From: AM-1111 sp046302135
Lineage (GTDB): Bacteria; Bacteroidota; Bacteroidia; B-17B0; Aurantibacillaceae
NCBI GenBank assembly: GCA_046302135.1
Contig: JBKCIQ010000153.1
Location: forward strand, 34,812 to 98,811
Direction: 5' to 3'
Length of the DNA: 64,000 nt
Positions within the stretch are counted from its first letter, which is position 1. Every line of letters begins with the position of its first letter. Below, piece by piece: positions 1 through 8,770 of this stretch. The notes beneath the pieces were generated by a model. That model saw nothing but the letters and a program-made list of their open reading frames with translations, was not told the DNA's origin and did no database searches. Both the position numbers and the translations under genes were made by a program.

Positions 1-2
1 AA

Positions 3-302
3 AGGATGCTTGAAAATATTTTTTTTAAGAATAGTCCTTTACACGATGGAGCAGTAATAATCAATGGAGACAAAATACTTGCTGCCCGCTGTGTTATGCC
101 AGTTACTGAAAAAGAACAGTTTCCTGCGCATTACGGAATGCGTCACAGAGCAGCCGTTGGTATAACTGAAATTACGGATGCGGTTGCAGTGGTGGTTTCC
201 GAGCAAACTGGCGCAATTTCAGTTGCTGTAAATGGACAAATTAGACCTAACCTTAATCCAGAAAGATTACGGTCAATTCTATCTAAAGAGCTTGAGTTGT
301 AA
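3..302 (+). CDS. cdaA: diadenylate cyclase, C-terminal part (window-truncated)
   Basis: This is the end of a CdaA/DisA_N-type diadenylate cyclase, which makes the second messenger c-di-AMP from two ATP. The reading frame is open to the left edge, so the N-terminal membrane segments lie outside the window and the Met codon at position 6 is probably internal. Two catalytic signatures are visible: the DGA motif in 'LHDGAVII' for metal and ATP binding, and the RHR motif in 'GMRHRAA'. The length after the DGA motif and the Ser/Glu-rich end fit CdaA. It ends 11 bp before the convergent patatin gene. Assignment to the family is firm; assignment to the CdaA subtype rather than another DisA_N protein is by commonness in Bacteroidota. 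Confidence 0.88.
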   Translation, partial: RMLENIFFKNSPLHDGAVIINGDKILAARCVMPVTEKEQFPAHYGMRHRAAVGITEITDAVAVVVSEQTGAISVAVNGQIRPNLNPERLRSILSKELEL

Positions 303-313
303 TCAAAGCACCT

Positions 314-2629
314 TTAATCCATTGACTTCTTGTTGAAGATCGTATACCCATAATGTATCAAGAAAGTAAAACTTTCCTTACCAGCTTCATAGTAATTTAC
401 AGATAAACTGATAGGTCCAATTGGTGTCTGATACACCAATGCACCCATTCCAATGAAATGCCTGTAAAGAAGTGGGTCGCTGTAATATGCTTTTCTGTCA
501 GCATTTTCAAGAATTGAATTCAAAGGCTGAAAAACATATAGCTCTCCTCTTATTTGTAAGTTTTTTATAGGTTCAATAATCATTTTAACTCCTCCTGCAA
601 CATATTTGTGAGCGCGGTATTTTGTAAGAAATAAGGTTTTACTCTCTGGAGTTGGCATAAATGCCGGTGCGGTTAATATGCTGGAAACATAATTGTCAAA
701 AAATCCCTGAGTATTAAATGCTGCTTCACCATAAAAACCTAATTTCACTCGGTTTATGGTTTTAAAATATACGTCTGCCACTGTTTTCACCTGTATCCAT
801 TGATGAAATTTGTTGGTAGTATCTTTTGTACTGGATGTTGATCCAGGATACAAGTACTCAAAACCATTCACAAATTTGGCCTTTACACCAAACATTTTGC
901 CTGATGTTGCATATTGTTTTTTATTGAGGGTATTCATCTGATAGCTGATCCCGGTTTGAGTAAAGTCAAAAAAAGTTCGATCTGCAGTATCTTTAAGTGT
1001 GAAGTTTTTTACCTGATAGTAAATATTATTAAGTTCTCCTACGCTACCTCCAATTTCTATTTTTGCATTACGTCCTGCAGGAATGCCAAAATTTAATTCT
1101 GTAAATATGTCTCTTTGTTTTAGATATGGCGGAATTTCTAGGTTGTAAAATAGGTTACTGCTTCTGAAATAATCCCAAAAAGAATAATAACCTGATGCGT
1201 CAATATAAAACGGAGTCCTGGTACTGAAATCGAATTTTGATTTTAGCATTGCTGAGGTATTAAATTTTCCGAAATATGTATTTCCAATAAAGGATGCACC
1301 AAATTTGCCAAGGTAATTGTATTCAAGTCCCAAGAAACCTTCCGAGATCGGCCTATTGGAAAAATTGCCTCCAAGCTGAACTAAAATATTCTTTTCTTTT
1401 TTAACTGTAAGTGTTAAGCTATATTTTCCGCTCATTGGATTAAACCTTGCCACAGGGTAAATATATTTGATTCTTTTATCTTGCATAAACATGAAAAATC
1501 TTTTTTTAAATTCTCTGAATTTTAGTTTTCGGTCTTTTTTTAGAATTGAGTTCATTACAAATTTCGATTGGTTGTCCTTCAGACCCTCAACAATTATTTC
1601 TTCAAATTCTATTTCATCTTGTAAACGTCTGAAATCATTACGCTTTTTAGAAATATTTTCTAAATTAACATTTCTGTTCACTTTCAATTTTATTGAATCA
1701 ATCACGCGCATGCAAGCAAAATATCCGCTATCAATTGCGGCCTTGGCATTACTGAAATCAAAAATTCCTCGGTCTGCTGATGGAATTACTATTAAGCCTG
1801 GTTTTCCATCCAGGTTAAATTCTGATTTGGTTGTCATCATATTTCTAATCTGTAGGTAAATATTTTCTTCGTTTGCAGATGCAGTGTTTTTGGTAACAGA
1901 ACAACCAATTATCACATCAGGATTGAAGCAATTATTCATTGTAGATGCAGGGAAGTTATTGTATAGTCCTCCATCAAAAAGTAGTTTGCCATCAATTGTT
2001 ATTGGTCTTAAGTAAAACGGATAGGCAATTGAGGCCCTTACTGAAGATGCAAGGTCTCCGCTTCCCAAAACTACGCTGTTATGGTTGCTGATGTCTGAAG
2101 CAAGGCAACGGAACGGTACGAACAGACTATCAAAATTATTTCTAGATCGAGCTGATGCCGGCAGAAAAATTTCCATAAGTTTAAAATCCAACGTTACAGA
2201 GTTTGTGAAATTTGTAGGTAAACTATTGATTAGGCTTGAGTCTAAATTCAAGCTATATTCAAACCATGAAGCATTATCATCTTTGCCTTTAAAAAAGTAT
2301 GAATAATCCATGTTTTGTTCTCCTCTGTAAATCTTCAAGAAATCATCGGAAGTGAAAAATGCTTCTATCTCAGAAGGACTATATCCAGCGGCATAAAGTC
2401 CGCCAATCCAAGCACCTATTGATGTTCCTGTAACGTAATCTATTGGAATTCCTTCCTGTTCCAGTGCTTTTAAAAATCCAATATGAGCTAATCCGCTCGC
2501 ACCACCCCCACTTAATACGATTCCAACCCTTTGAGCTCTTATTGTAGAATTATTACAAAAAAGAAAAAAGCAAATCAAAATCAATCGATAATAAATCAGC
2601 CCATTTTTGCTTTGAGTTAATGTTGTCAT
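314..2629 (-). CDS. patatin-like phospholipase with C-terminal outer-membrane barrel
   Basis: A predicted secreted lipid acyl hydrolase of 771 aa. Numbering from the ATG at 2629, a hydrophobic signal segment (about residues 13-32, ending near 'IRAQ') precedes a patatin domain. That domain has the oxyanion loop 'GGGASG' (41-46), the nucleophile motif 'GTSIG' (Ser70) and the catalytic Asp in 'FDGG' (Asp219). The C-terminal half is rich in alternating aromatic and polar strands and ends in a BamA/Omp85-like surface-antigen barrel; a short POTRA-like region lies between. The arrangement resembles PlpD, a type V secreted lipase. An upstream Met at 2698 would add 23 residues without a signal sequence, so 2629 is preferred. 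The gene is divergent from the aminotransferase gene and tail-to-tail with cdaA. Confidence 0.85.
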   Translation of the reverse strand: MTTLTQSKNGLIYYRLILICFFLFCNNSTIRAQRVGIVLSGGGASGLAHIGFLKALEQEGIPIDYVTGTSIGAWIGGLYAAGYSPSEIEAFFTSDDFLKIYRGEQNMDYSYFFKGKDDNASWFEYSLNLDSSLINSLPTNFTNSVTLDFKLMEIFLPASARSRNNFDSLFVPFRCLASDISNHNSVVLGSGDLASSVRASIAYPFYLRPITIDGKLLFDGGLYNNFPASTMNNCFNPDVIIGCSVTKNTASANEENIYLQIRNMMTTKSEFNLDGKPGLIVIPSADRGIFDFSNAKAAIDSGYFACMRVIDSIKLKVNRNVNLENISKKRNDFRRLQDEIEFEEIIVEGLKDNQSKFVMNSILKKDRKLKFREFKKRFFMFMQDKRIKYIYPVARFNPMSGKYSLTLTVKKEKNILVQLGGNFSNRPISEGFLGLEYNYLGKFGASFIGNTYFGKFNTSAMLKSKFDFSTRTPFYIDASGYYSFWDYFRSSNLFYNLEIPPYLKQRDIFTELNFGIPAGRNAKIEIGGSVGELNNIYYQVKNFTLKDTADRTFFDFTQTGISYQMNTLNKKQYATSGKMFGVKAKFVNGFEYLYPGSTSSTKDTTNKFHQWIQVKTVADVYFKTINRVKLGFYGEAAFNTQGFFDNYVSSILTAPAFMPTPESKTLFLTKYRAHKYVAGGVKMIIEPIKNLQIRGELYVFQPLNSILENADRKAYYSDPLLYRHFIGMGALVYQTPIGPISLSVNYYEAGKESFTFLIHYGYTIFNKKSMD

Positions 2630-2733
2630 TTTTCCGATTGTAAAAATAATAAAAAGCTTATCTGTTGAATCATGTTCATTTTTTATCTTATTTCGCAAAA
2701 AATATTAATTAATTTTAGCTTTTGATTTTTTGA

Positions 2734-3588
2734 ATGGAAGCAGTTAGGGATACGTTTTGTAATTACAATGGGCATCTGATCAGTATCTATGAGCCCATGG
2801 TTTCTTTTGCCAATAGAGCATTCAGGTATGGTGATGCATTATTCGAAACCATTCGTGTCATTAACGGAAGAATCATGTTTCTTCCGGATCATATGCGCAG
2901 AATAAAGTTAGGTATGGCAATGCTCAGGATGAATATTCCGAATGAGTTCAGTTCTGATTCTATTGCAAGATTGATTCACCAATTGATAAAGGTAAATGAA
3001 ATCAATTCTGATGTACGTATCAGATTTACCGTATTCAGAAATGAGGGTGGATTTTACACACCTGTAAGTAACGACATAAGTTTTTTAATTGAAACCGAGG
3101 ACCTCACCGAATCAGGTTACCAATTAAATGAAAATGGTTACACTGTGGAGGTTTACCACGAAATAAAAAAACCAAAGAATAAATTGGCATCACTAAAGAG
3201 TGGTAATGCTTTGATTTATGTTCTAGCGGGCATATATAAGAAAGATATAAAAATGGATGATGTTATATTGCTCAACGAGGATGGAAACATTTGCGAAAGT
3301 GTAAGCAGTAATATTTTCTTCGTTAAGAATGGTGCTTTGTATACGCCCTCGCTATCTGAGAGCTGTGTTGAAGGAGTTTTAAGGAAGCAAGTGCTTGAAA
3401 TTGCACAGCAAAACCGCATTTTATGTTATGAAATAAACATTCCTCTAAATACAATGCTAAACTCCGATGAGATCTTCCTTACTAACGCAATACAAGGTGT
3501 AAGGTGGGTTGGTGAATACAAAACCAAGAATTATCAAAATAAAATGGCGATTTTTATGATTCAAAAATTAAATGAGCTTTCAAGCTGA
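2734..3588 (+). CDS. class IV PLP-dependent aminotransferase (IlvE/PabC/Dat family)
   Basis: A fold-type IV PLP enzyme of 284 aa, the usual length for this family. The N-terminal 'FRYGDALFETIR' (about residues 30-41) is the family signature, and Lys155 in 'SLKSGNAL' is the likely Schiff-base lysine. The family includes branched-chain aminotransferases, D-amino-acid aminotransferases and 4-amino-4-deoxychorismate lyase, and the sequence alone does not decide between them. A PabA/TrpG amidotransferase lies about 12 kb away, so PabC is possible but not shown by linkage. The stop codon directly abuts the stop of the convergent RmlD-like gene. Confidence 0.8.
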   Translation: MEAVRDTFCNYNGHLISIYEPMVSFANRAFRYGDALFETIRVINGRIMFLPDHMRRIKLGMAMLRMNIPNEFSSDSIARLIHQLIKVNEINSDVRIRFTVFRNEGGFYTPVSNDISFLIETEDLTESGYQLNENGYTVEVYHEIKKPKNKLASLKSGNALIYVLAGIYKKDIKMDDVILLNEDGNICESVSSNIFFVKNGALYTPSLSESCVEGVLRKQVLEIAQQNRILCYEINIPLNTMLNSDEIFLTNAIQGVRWVGEYKTKNYQNKMAIFMIQKLNELSS

Positions 3589-4527
3589 TTAATTTGTTTT
3601 GAGTTCAGACATTTGTTTTTCCAGTAAACCTAGTCCTTCTTCGAGCGTGTGAGGCTTGTATCCCAATAACTCCTTTGCTTTATCAATTATAAATCCTGTT
3701 ACAGGAGGCCTTTTCGCGGGCTGTTTTATTGTATCTGATTTACTTCTGCTGATTAATTTTTGCTCTAGTCCCCAGAATTTGGCAATTCTCAGAGCCATAT
3801 CGTAAATATTCATAAATTCCTCACCTGAAATATTGAAAATCCCTTGAGCTCTCTTTTTGGCAATTAATAAACATCCCGTTGCCAGATCTTCTGCTAGCGT
3901 TGGTGTTCTGTATTGATCATCTACCACATTTATTTTTTTTCCTTCTTCTAGCGATTTTTTTACCCATAAAACAATATTGCTTCTACTCATATTGGGTGTT
4001 ACTCCATATACCAGAACGGTTCTGGCGATAGACCAAAAAATATCAGAGCTCATTAATATTTTTTCTGCCTCAAGCTTAGAATGTGCGTAAAAGGAAAGAG
4101 GATTGGGTTGGGCTTCTTCAGTTAAAGGTCCTTGTGTTCCGTCAAAAATAAAATCCGTTGATAAGTGAATAAAGTGAGGATTATAATTTTTATTATTATC
4201 TCTTATTTTTTGAATTGCTTCTATTAAAAATGCAATTGAATTTACATTCAGTGAAATACAGCCTTCCTTTTCAGTTTCACAAGCATCTACATTGGTCATT
4301 GCCGCAGTGTGAATGATGATATCGGGACAATATTTATTAATAAGAGAATCAATAGCGGACTTATTCGTTATATCAACATCTTCGTATATGTAATTCTCTC
4401 TGATAACACTTCTGTTTTTTCCTTTGGAAACAGCAATTAATGAAAATTCCGGATCAGATGCTATTAAATTAACCAGTTTTTGCCCCAGCAAACCATTAGA
4501 TCCTGTAATAATTATTTTTTGTAACAT
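3589..4527 (-). CDS. RmlD-like NAD(P)-dependent sugar-nucleotide reductase
   Basis: An extended short-chain dehydrogenase of 312 aa resembling dTDP-4-dehydrorhamnose reductase. It opens with the nucleotide-binding 'ITGSNGLLGQKL', carries 'HTAAMTNVDACE' and the catalytic Y-x3-K in 'FYAHSKLEAE'. A longer reading frame begins at 4605, but that would overlap the divergent channel gene at 4572 and add a tail that does not fit the family. The Met at 4527 places the Rossmann motif at residue 5, as usual. No other rml genes are nearby, so a role in rhamnose synthesis is not supported by context; a general sugar-epimerase/reductase role is safer. Confidence 0.8.
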   Translation of the reverse strand: MLQKIIITGSNGLLGQKLVNLIASDPEFSLIAVSKGKNRSVIRENYIYEDVDITNKSAIDSLINKYCPDIIIHTAAMTNVDACETEKEGCISLNVNSIAFLIEAIQKIRDNNKNYNPHFIHLSTDFIFDGTQGPLTEEAQPNPLSFYAHSKLEAEKILMSSDIFWSIARTVLVYGVTPNMSRSNIVLWVKKSLEEGKKINVVDDQYRTPTLAEDLATGCLLIAKKRAQGIFNISGEEFMNIYDMALRIAKFWGLEQKLISRSKSDTIKQPAKRPPVTGFIIDKAKELLGYKPHTLEEGLGLLEKQMSELKTN

Positions 4528-4571
4528 GCTTTTTATTAATTTGCAATTCCAAATATAATAAGTATTAAGCC

Positions 4572-6281
4572 ATGCTCGATAGTTTGTTACATGATTCCCT
4601 TTCACTAAGGTATCAGGTTGAAATATTTGATAAGCAATTCAGGAGTTTTTCAAAATACGTTGTCATTTCATTTTTTGATGATGCGCAAAAGAAAATTGAA
4701 GAATTTAAGTTTGGATTTATTACAAATGAGGAAATATTTCAAATGATTGACGAAGGAAAGGATGTTAATTTGAACGGTGCATTTGTAAAGAATTTTTCAC
4801 TCATGGATTATCGGGTTGAAAAAGGAATGGATGATAGTGTTCCCGTAAAGTTGAATAACTTCTCAGCAAAAAAAGCTTTTTTTGAGGCAGATATTAAAAC
4901 AGATTTTTCATTTGCTGAGTTCGTAGGTTCAAAAACTATATTTGAAGCTTGTATTTTTGGAAACGGTGGGGCGGATTTTAATAACTCAGATTTTGGAGAG
5001 GGTGATGCAATATTTAAGAAAGCAAAATTTGGCACTGGAAATATAAGTTTTCAGTTTGCAAAATTTGGTTCAGGAATAATTAATTATAACGGCGTATGTT
5101 TTGGAAATGGAAATGTAAATTTTGTAAGTACAGATTTCGGTAATGGAAACGTTGATTTTAAAAATACCTTGTGGGGTGATGGGACTGTTGATTTTAAGTT
5201 TGGTAAATTTTCGGATGGAGATATCACTTTTGAAAAGGCAAGTTTTGGTAATGGAAAAAAAGATTTTAAAAATCTGGAATTTGGTGGTGGAAAAATTGAT
5301 TTTAAACGTGTTTCATTCAATGATGGAGATGTTTCTTTTAATGGTGTTGAGTTTGGCAAAGGTAAAGTGAGTTTCAGAAGCTCAAGCTTTGGGACCGGTG
5401 AAATTACCTTTGAAGAAACAGATTTTGGAGAAGGAGAAGTGCAGTTTGATCAGGTGGATTTTGGCGATGGTAAGGTCAGTTTTAATCAAGCCAGAGGACA
5501 AGATTTCTCTTTTACCGGTTGTCCGTTGAACGCTTATTTTGATTTTCGGTTCGCCAATTGTAACAAAGTGGACTTGTCTAATACCGTTGTTAGAGATATT
5601 CTGGATATGATGCCAAGTGATGAAAAAGTCCATATTAAATTAATGCAAATAAATGGGATGAGAATTTTAGGTAGGATTTTTATTGATTGGAAAAGAAATG
5701 ATGTCCACAATTTAATTTATTTACAAAAAAACACCACCCTTGAGCAGAAAGCTGAGCAATTTAGGATTTTGAAAGAAAATTTCAGAAACAATGGACAGTA
5801 TAACGATGAAGATTCCTGTTATTTAGAATTTAAACGTTGCGAAAGTAAGGCTCATTTAGAGGAAGCTAAAAACAAGGGAGGCTTAGAAACAATAAGCGGT
5901 TATGTAGTCTATTATTTTCAAACCTATGTATTTGATTTCATTGGTCGTTATGCAACAAATCCAATCAGGGTTTTATTTAATATGAGTTTAGCTTATTTAA
6001 TTTTTAGTTTCATTTATTTTATTTTTAGTATTACTAATGGTTTAGAGAATTATGGGCATGTTGTTGCTGGTGGCGCTGAGTGTAAATATTTACATGATTT
6101 ACCTTGGTATTCTGCTTTTGGTAATAGTATGTATTTTAGTGGTATAACTTTTATGACTGTAGGATATGGTGACTATTTTGCTGGAGGCGTTTTAAAACCA
6201 GTCGCGGTAGTAGAGGGCTTCACAGGCGTTTTTTTGATGAGTTATTTTACTGTTGCATTCGTTAGAAAAATTTTACGTTAA
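4572..6281 (+). CDS. dodecapeptide-repeat solenoid fused to a two-helix potassium-channel pore
   Basis: A 569 aa protein with three parts. Residues 1-128 are a soluble head ending in degenerate repeats. Residues 129-308 are fifteen near-perfect 12-residue repeats of the form FGxGxxxFxxxx, which should fold as a right-handed beta-helix related to pentapeptide-repeat solenoids. After a charged linker (about 340-450), two membrane helices (about 459-485 and 542-565) flank the pore loop with 'FMTVGYGDYF', whose TVGYGD is the canonical K+ selectivity filter. It lacks voltage-sensor helices and an RCK domain. The inferred job is a K+ or other cation channel with a large cytoplasmic solenoid that may gate it or bind a partner. 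Neighbours (RmlD-like, TspO) give no clue. The start at 4572 leaves a 44 bp divergent spacer. Confidence 0.88.
   Translation: MLDSLLHDSLSLRYQVEIFDKQFRSFSKYVVISFFDDAQKKIEEFKFGFITNEEIFQMIDEGKDVNLNGAFVKNFSLMDYRVEKGMDDSVPVKLNNFSAKKAFFEADIKTDFSFAEFVGSKTIFEACIFGNGGADFNNSDFGEGDAIFKKAKFGTGNISFQFAKFGSGIINYNGVCFGNGNVNFVSTDFGNGNVDFKNTLWGDGTVDFKFGKFSDGDITFEKASFGNGKKDFKNLEFGGGKIDFKRVSFNDGDVSFNGVEFGKGKVSFRSSSFGTGEITFEETDFGEGEVQFDQVDFGDGKVSFNQARGQDFSFTGCPLNAYFDFRFANCNKVDLSNTVVRDILDMMPSDEKVHIKLMQINGMRILGRIFIDWKRNDVHNLIYLQKNTTLEQKAEQFRILKENFRNNGQYNDEDSCYLEFKRCESKAHLEEAKNKGGLETISGYVVYYFQTYVFDFIGRYATNPIRVLFNMSLAYLIFSFIYFIFSITNGLENYGHVVAGGAECKYLHDLPWYSAFGNSMYFSGITFMTVGYGDYFAGGVLKPVAVVEGFTGVFLMSYFTVAFVRKILR
4956..5495 (+). 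repeat. fifteen in-frame 36-bp repeats coding FGxGxxxFxxxx
   Basis: A tandem array of 15 units of 36 bp, one per 12-residue coil, lies wholly inside the channel gene. Each unit begins with a Phe-Gly-x-Gly turn (Trp or Ser/Asn replaces one position in units 7, 8 and 11) and has a second aromatic at position 8 (Tyr in unit 4). Nucleotide divergence between units is clear, so the array is old or selected at protein level, not a recent expansion. Confidence 0.9.
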
Positions 6282-6315
6282 AAAGAAAACTTCACTAATC
6301 ATAAATTAATTTTCA

Positions 6316-6780
6316 TTGAAGGCGGTAAAGTTCATCATCAGTATTGTCGTTCCCTTGGCAATAGGTGGTATTTCCGGTATCGCTACCGCCGGTGAAATCA
6401 ATGGCTGGTATTCTTCGTTGAACAAACCATCTTTTAATCCACCAAATTGGTTGTTTGGCCCTGTGTGGACGAGTTTGTATTTGTTCATGGGAATTTCCCT
6501 TTTCATGGTTTGGAAAGAAACTTCATCACGTCAAAGAAACAGCGCTTTATTAATATTTTGTATTCAATTGCTATTAAATTTTTTGTGGAGTTTTCTTTTT
6601 TTCTATTTTAAAAATATTGGGATTGCACTGATTGAAATATTTTTACTTTGGATCTTAATAATATTAATGATTCGAAGTTTTTATATTGTCAATAAAATTG
6701 CCGCATTGATGAATACTCCATACCTGTTGTGGGTAACCTTTGCGTCAATTCTCAACTTAGCTTATTTTATTTTGAATTAA
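6316..6780 (+). CDS. tspO: TspO/MBR family membrane protein
   Basis: A small five-helix membrane protein of 154 aa, the normal TspO length. The hallmark segment 'WYSSLNKPSFNPPNW' followed by 'FGPVWTSLY' is present. TspO proteins bind tetrapyrroles such as porphyrins and act in stress or light-linked regulation in some bacteria; the ligand here is inferred only from the family. The start is a TTG at 6316, because an in-frame stop at 6307 excludes any upstream ATG. It follows the channel gene by 34 bp and may be cotranscribed with it. Confidence 0.9.
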   Translation: MKAVKFIISIVVPLAIGGISGIATAGEINGWYSSLNKPSFNPPNWLFGPVWTSLYLFMGISLFMVWKETSSRQRNSALLIFCIQLLLNFLWSFLFFYFKNIGIALIEIFLLWILIILMIRSFYIVNKIAALMNTPYLLWVTFASILNLAYFILN

Positions 6781-6782
6781 TA

Positions 6783-6800
6783 TGATTCATAGGTGAATCA
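6783..6800. terminator. short hairpin between convergent tspO and acyltransferase genes
   Basis: A perfect 7-bp stem, TGATTCA, with a 4-nt TAGG loop sits in the 45-bp gap between two convergent genes. No clear U-tract follows on either strand, so it is at best a weak terminator; position is the main support. Confidence 0.3.
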
Positions 6801-6825
6801 ATCAAATTGAAGTTGACTGAAAACT

Positions 6826-7698
6826 TTATTTTCTTTTGTGTTTCCATCTTCGGTGGCTCCATAACCATATTTCGGGCATTTCAATAATATCTTTCTCCAG
6901 TCTTTTTGTATGTAACTCGGAGATTTCTCCATCGGATGTAATAGACGGGTCTGCCACCAATGTTTCTGCTGAAACTATATACCTTCCTCTAGAAATCATC
7001 TTAATGCTGATATATACAACGGGCAGATTTAATTTTTTTGAAATTTTTTCGGGACCAAAAAATACCGGCGTTTCCTGATTTAGAAATTTTGTCCAGTAAG
7101 CTCCTTCGGGGGGCGGAGTCTGATCGCTTGCAAAGGCAGTAACACAAATTTCGTTCCTATGTCTCAGCATCTCCCGCATCGTGTCTTTCATAGCAATCAT
7201 TTTAGTTCCAAATCGTGTTCGCATTTTTGCAGCTAGTTCGTCAAATTTTTTGTTGTGCAGAGGATGATATATGATATAAAGTTGTTGGTTTAATGTAGCG
7301 CTGAAAGCATTTTGCGCCCACTCCCAGTTTCCCCAATGTCCCATCACGGTTATGATACTTTGTTTGTTTTTTGCGTACTGTTCAAAAATATCGATAGCAC
7401 TCTGATCGAGTTTACACACATCACACATCTTTTCCCGAGAAATAGTTAAAAGCCTGAAAGTTTCAAGAATTAAACTACAAAGATATCGGTAGAATTTTTT
7501 CCTGATCTTATTTATTTCATCATCACTTTTTTCAGGAAAAGATTTTTTCAAATTATCTGTGACAACCTTTTTTCTGTAACCGAAAATATGGTAAACGAGC
7601 AAAAATAAAATGTCAGCAATGCCGTACAATAAAAAATCTGGCAAAACTGAGATAAGATAAAGTAAAGGGACAATTAAATAATATCCTACCGACTGCAT
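6826..7698 (-). CDS. LpxL/HtrB-type lipid A acyltransferase
   Basis: A 290 aa member of the lysophospholipid/lipid A acyltransferase family, which transfers a secondary acyl chain to lipid A on the inner face of the cytoplasmic membrane. An N-terminal hydrophobic anchor (about residues 5-37) precedes the catalytic HX4E motif in 'GHWGNWEW', and the later 'DQTPPPEGAYW' is also typical. Start ATG at 7698 is 5 bp downstream of the stop of the peptidase gene on the same strand, suggesting cotranscription. The acyl chain used cannot be read from the sequence. Confidence 0.87.
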   Translation of the reverse strand: MQSVGYYLIVPLLYLISVLPDFLLYGIADILFLLVYHIFGYRKKVVTDNLKKSFPEKSDDEINKIRKKFYRYLCSLILETFRLLTISREKMCDVCKLDQSAIDIFEQYAKNKQSIITVMGHWGNWEWAQNAFSATLNQQLYIIYHPLHNKKFDELAAKMRTRFGTKMIAMKDTMREMLRHRNEICVTAFASDQTPPPEGAYWTKFLNQETPVFFGPEKISKKLNLPVVYISIKMISRGRYIVSAETLVADPSITSDGEISELHTKRLEKDIIEMPEIWLWSHRRWKHKRK

Positions 7699-7703
7699 GT
7701 TGG

Positions 7704-8636
7704 CTATAAGTGCTTCATTAGATATCTATACAGATCAGTCATGGCAATGATATCATCTTTGTGAACTTTTTCATCAGGGCTATGAACATGATTTTCCGGG
7801 GCTCCTATAAAAACCCAGTCCCATGGATTCTCTGCCATCTGAAGTTCTTTTGCATCGCTACCCCCTGAACCTTCCACTTCCAATTGAAATGGAATTGAAG
7901 ATTGTTTTGCCAGTTCAATAATTCTATCAACGTATTTTCTCCTCGGAATCAAACTGTCCCTCATACTGATGGCAACGCCAGCTCCGTCTTTTACGCCTTC
8001 GGTTACCCAGGTTATATCAGAAATTATAGCCTGCTTTACTTTGTATTTTTTTTGAATGAATCTTTGCAAGAATGAAACTGTACCACCGCTATGCTCTTCA
8101 TAACAGGTAAAGCAAATTATTCCGTTTTCAAGTGTCTCTGCAACTTTCAATGCATTGAAAACACCAAGCCTGTTATCCATATAACAACATTGTACGTGGT
8201 GCTTTGTTTCAATCCAGTTCGGTTTAAAAGTTAATGTTGTTCCTCTGTCAAGTTCTCTGTCCGCTTTGCAGGAAAGTTTTACTTCTCCTGTACTCTTGTT
8301 CTGTTTAACCTTTAAGGTGCAATTTATTTTTCCGTTGCTATCTTCACCAACAAGTTCAAAACCTTCCTTGGTTCTCGGCCCTCCTATTTTTACAAGTTCG
8401 TTATTGTATCGTACAGTAAAACCAATGCTGTCAATATGTGCAAATATTGCAGTTCTCGGTTTGCCAAAAACAAGAACAATACAATCCTGAAATTCATCTC
8501 CATGAAAAATTACAGGTTTCTTTTTCCAGTTTTTTTTATTTTCGTCAATATATTTTAAAATATATTCAGTAAGCGGGAATTCACTTCCGCTTGGGGCGTG
8601 AATCGCACAAAGTTTCTTTAAAAGGCTTAAGTCCAT
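7704..8636 (-). CDS. M42-like zinc aminopeptidase
   Basis: A 310 aa cytosolic metallopeptidase-like protein of the M42 (glutamyl aminopeptidase/endoglucanase M) type. Metal-ligand motifs appear in order: His in 'FAHIDSIGF', Asp in 'CYMDNRLG', the Glu pair in 'CYEEHSGG', Asp in 'ISDITWV' and His in 'APENHVHSPDE'. The ATG at 8636 is chosen over a TTG three codons upstream. It leads a probable two-gene unit with the acyltransferase gene. Substrate is unknown; some M42 relatives have lost activity, but here the ligands look intact. Confidence 0.82.
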   Translation of the reverse strand: MDLSLLKKLCAIHAPSGSEFPLTEYILKYIDENKKNWKKKPVIFHGDEFQDCIVLVFGKPRTAIFAHIDSIGFTVRYNNELVKIGGPRTKEGFELVGEDSNGKINCTLKVKQNKSTGEVKLSCKADRELDRGTTLTFKPNWIETKHHVQCCYMDNRLGVFNALKVAETLENGIICFTCYEEHSGGTVSFLQRFIQKKYKVKQAIISDITWVTEGVKDGAGVAISMRDSLIPRRKYVDRIIELAKQSSIPFQLEVEGSGGSDAKELQMAENPWDWVFIGAPENHVHSPDEKVHKDDIIAMTDLYRYLMKHL

Positions 8637-8770
8637 AATGAGCAATAAATTTACCTAAATTATTTTATTTAAAATAATGAATAATAGGATTTCCGATTGG
8701 GCTTATCTTTCTATATTGCAAAAAAATTTAAAAAATAAAGTAAAAGTTTTAATTTGAAATTTATTAATTC

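Noticed and set aside
4956..5495. 36-bp periodic repeats that could be read as a CRISPR or minisatellite array
   Set aside because: The units are contiguous, without spacers, and keep a coding frame with a fixed 12-residue pattern; they are protein repeats.
5084..5633. Long open frames on the opposite strand of the repeat region
   Set aside because: They arise from the biased codons of the repeated FGxG coils and have no domain or independent context.
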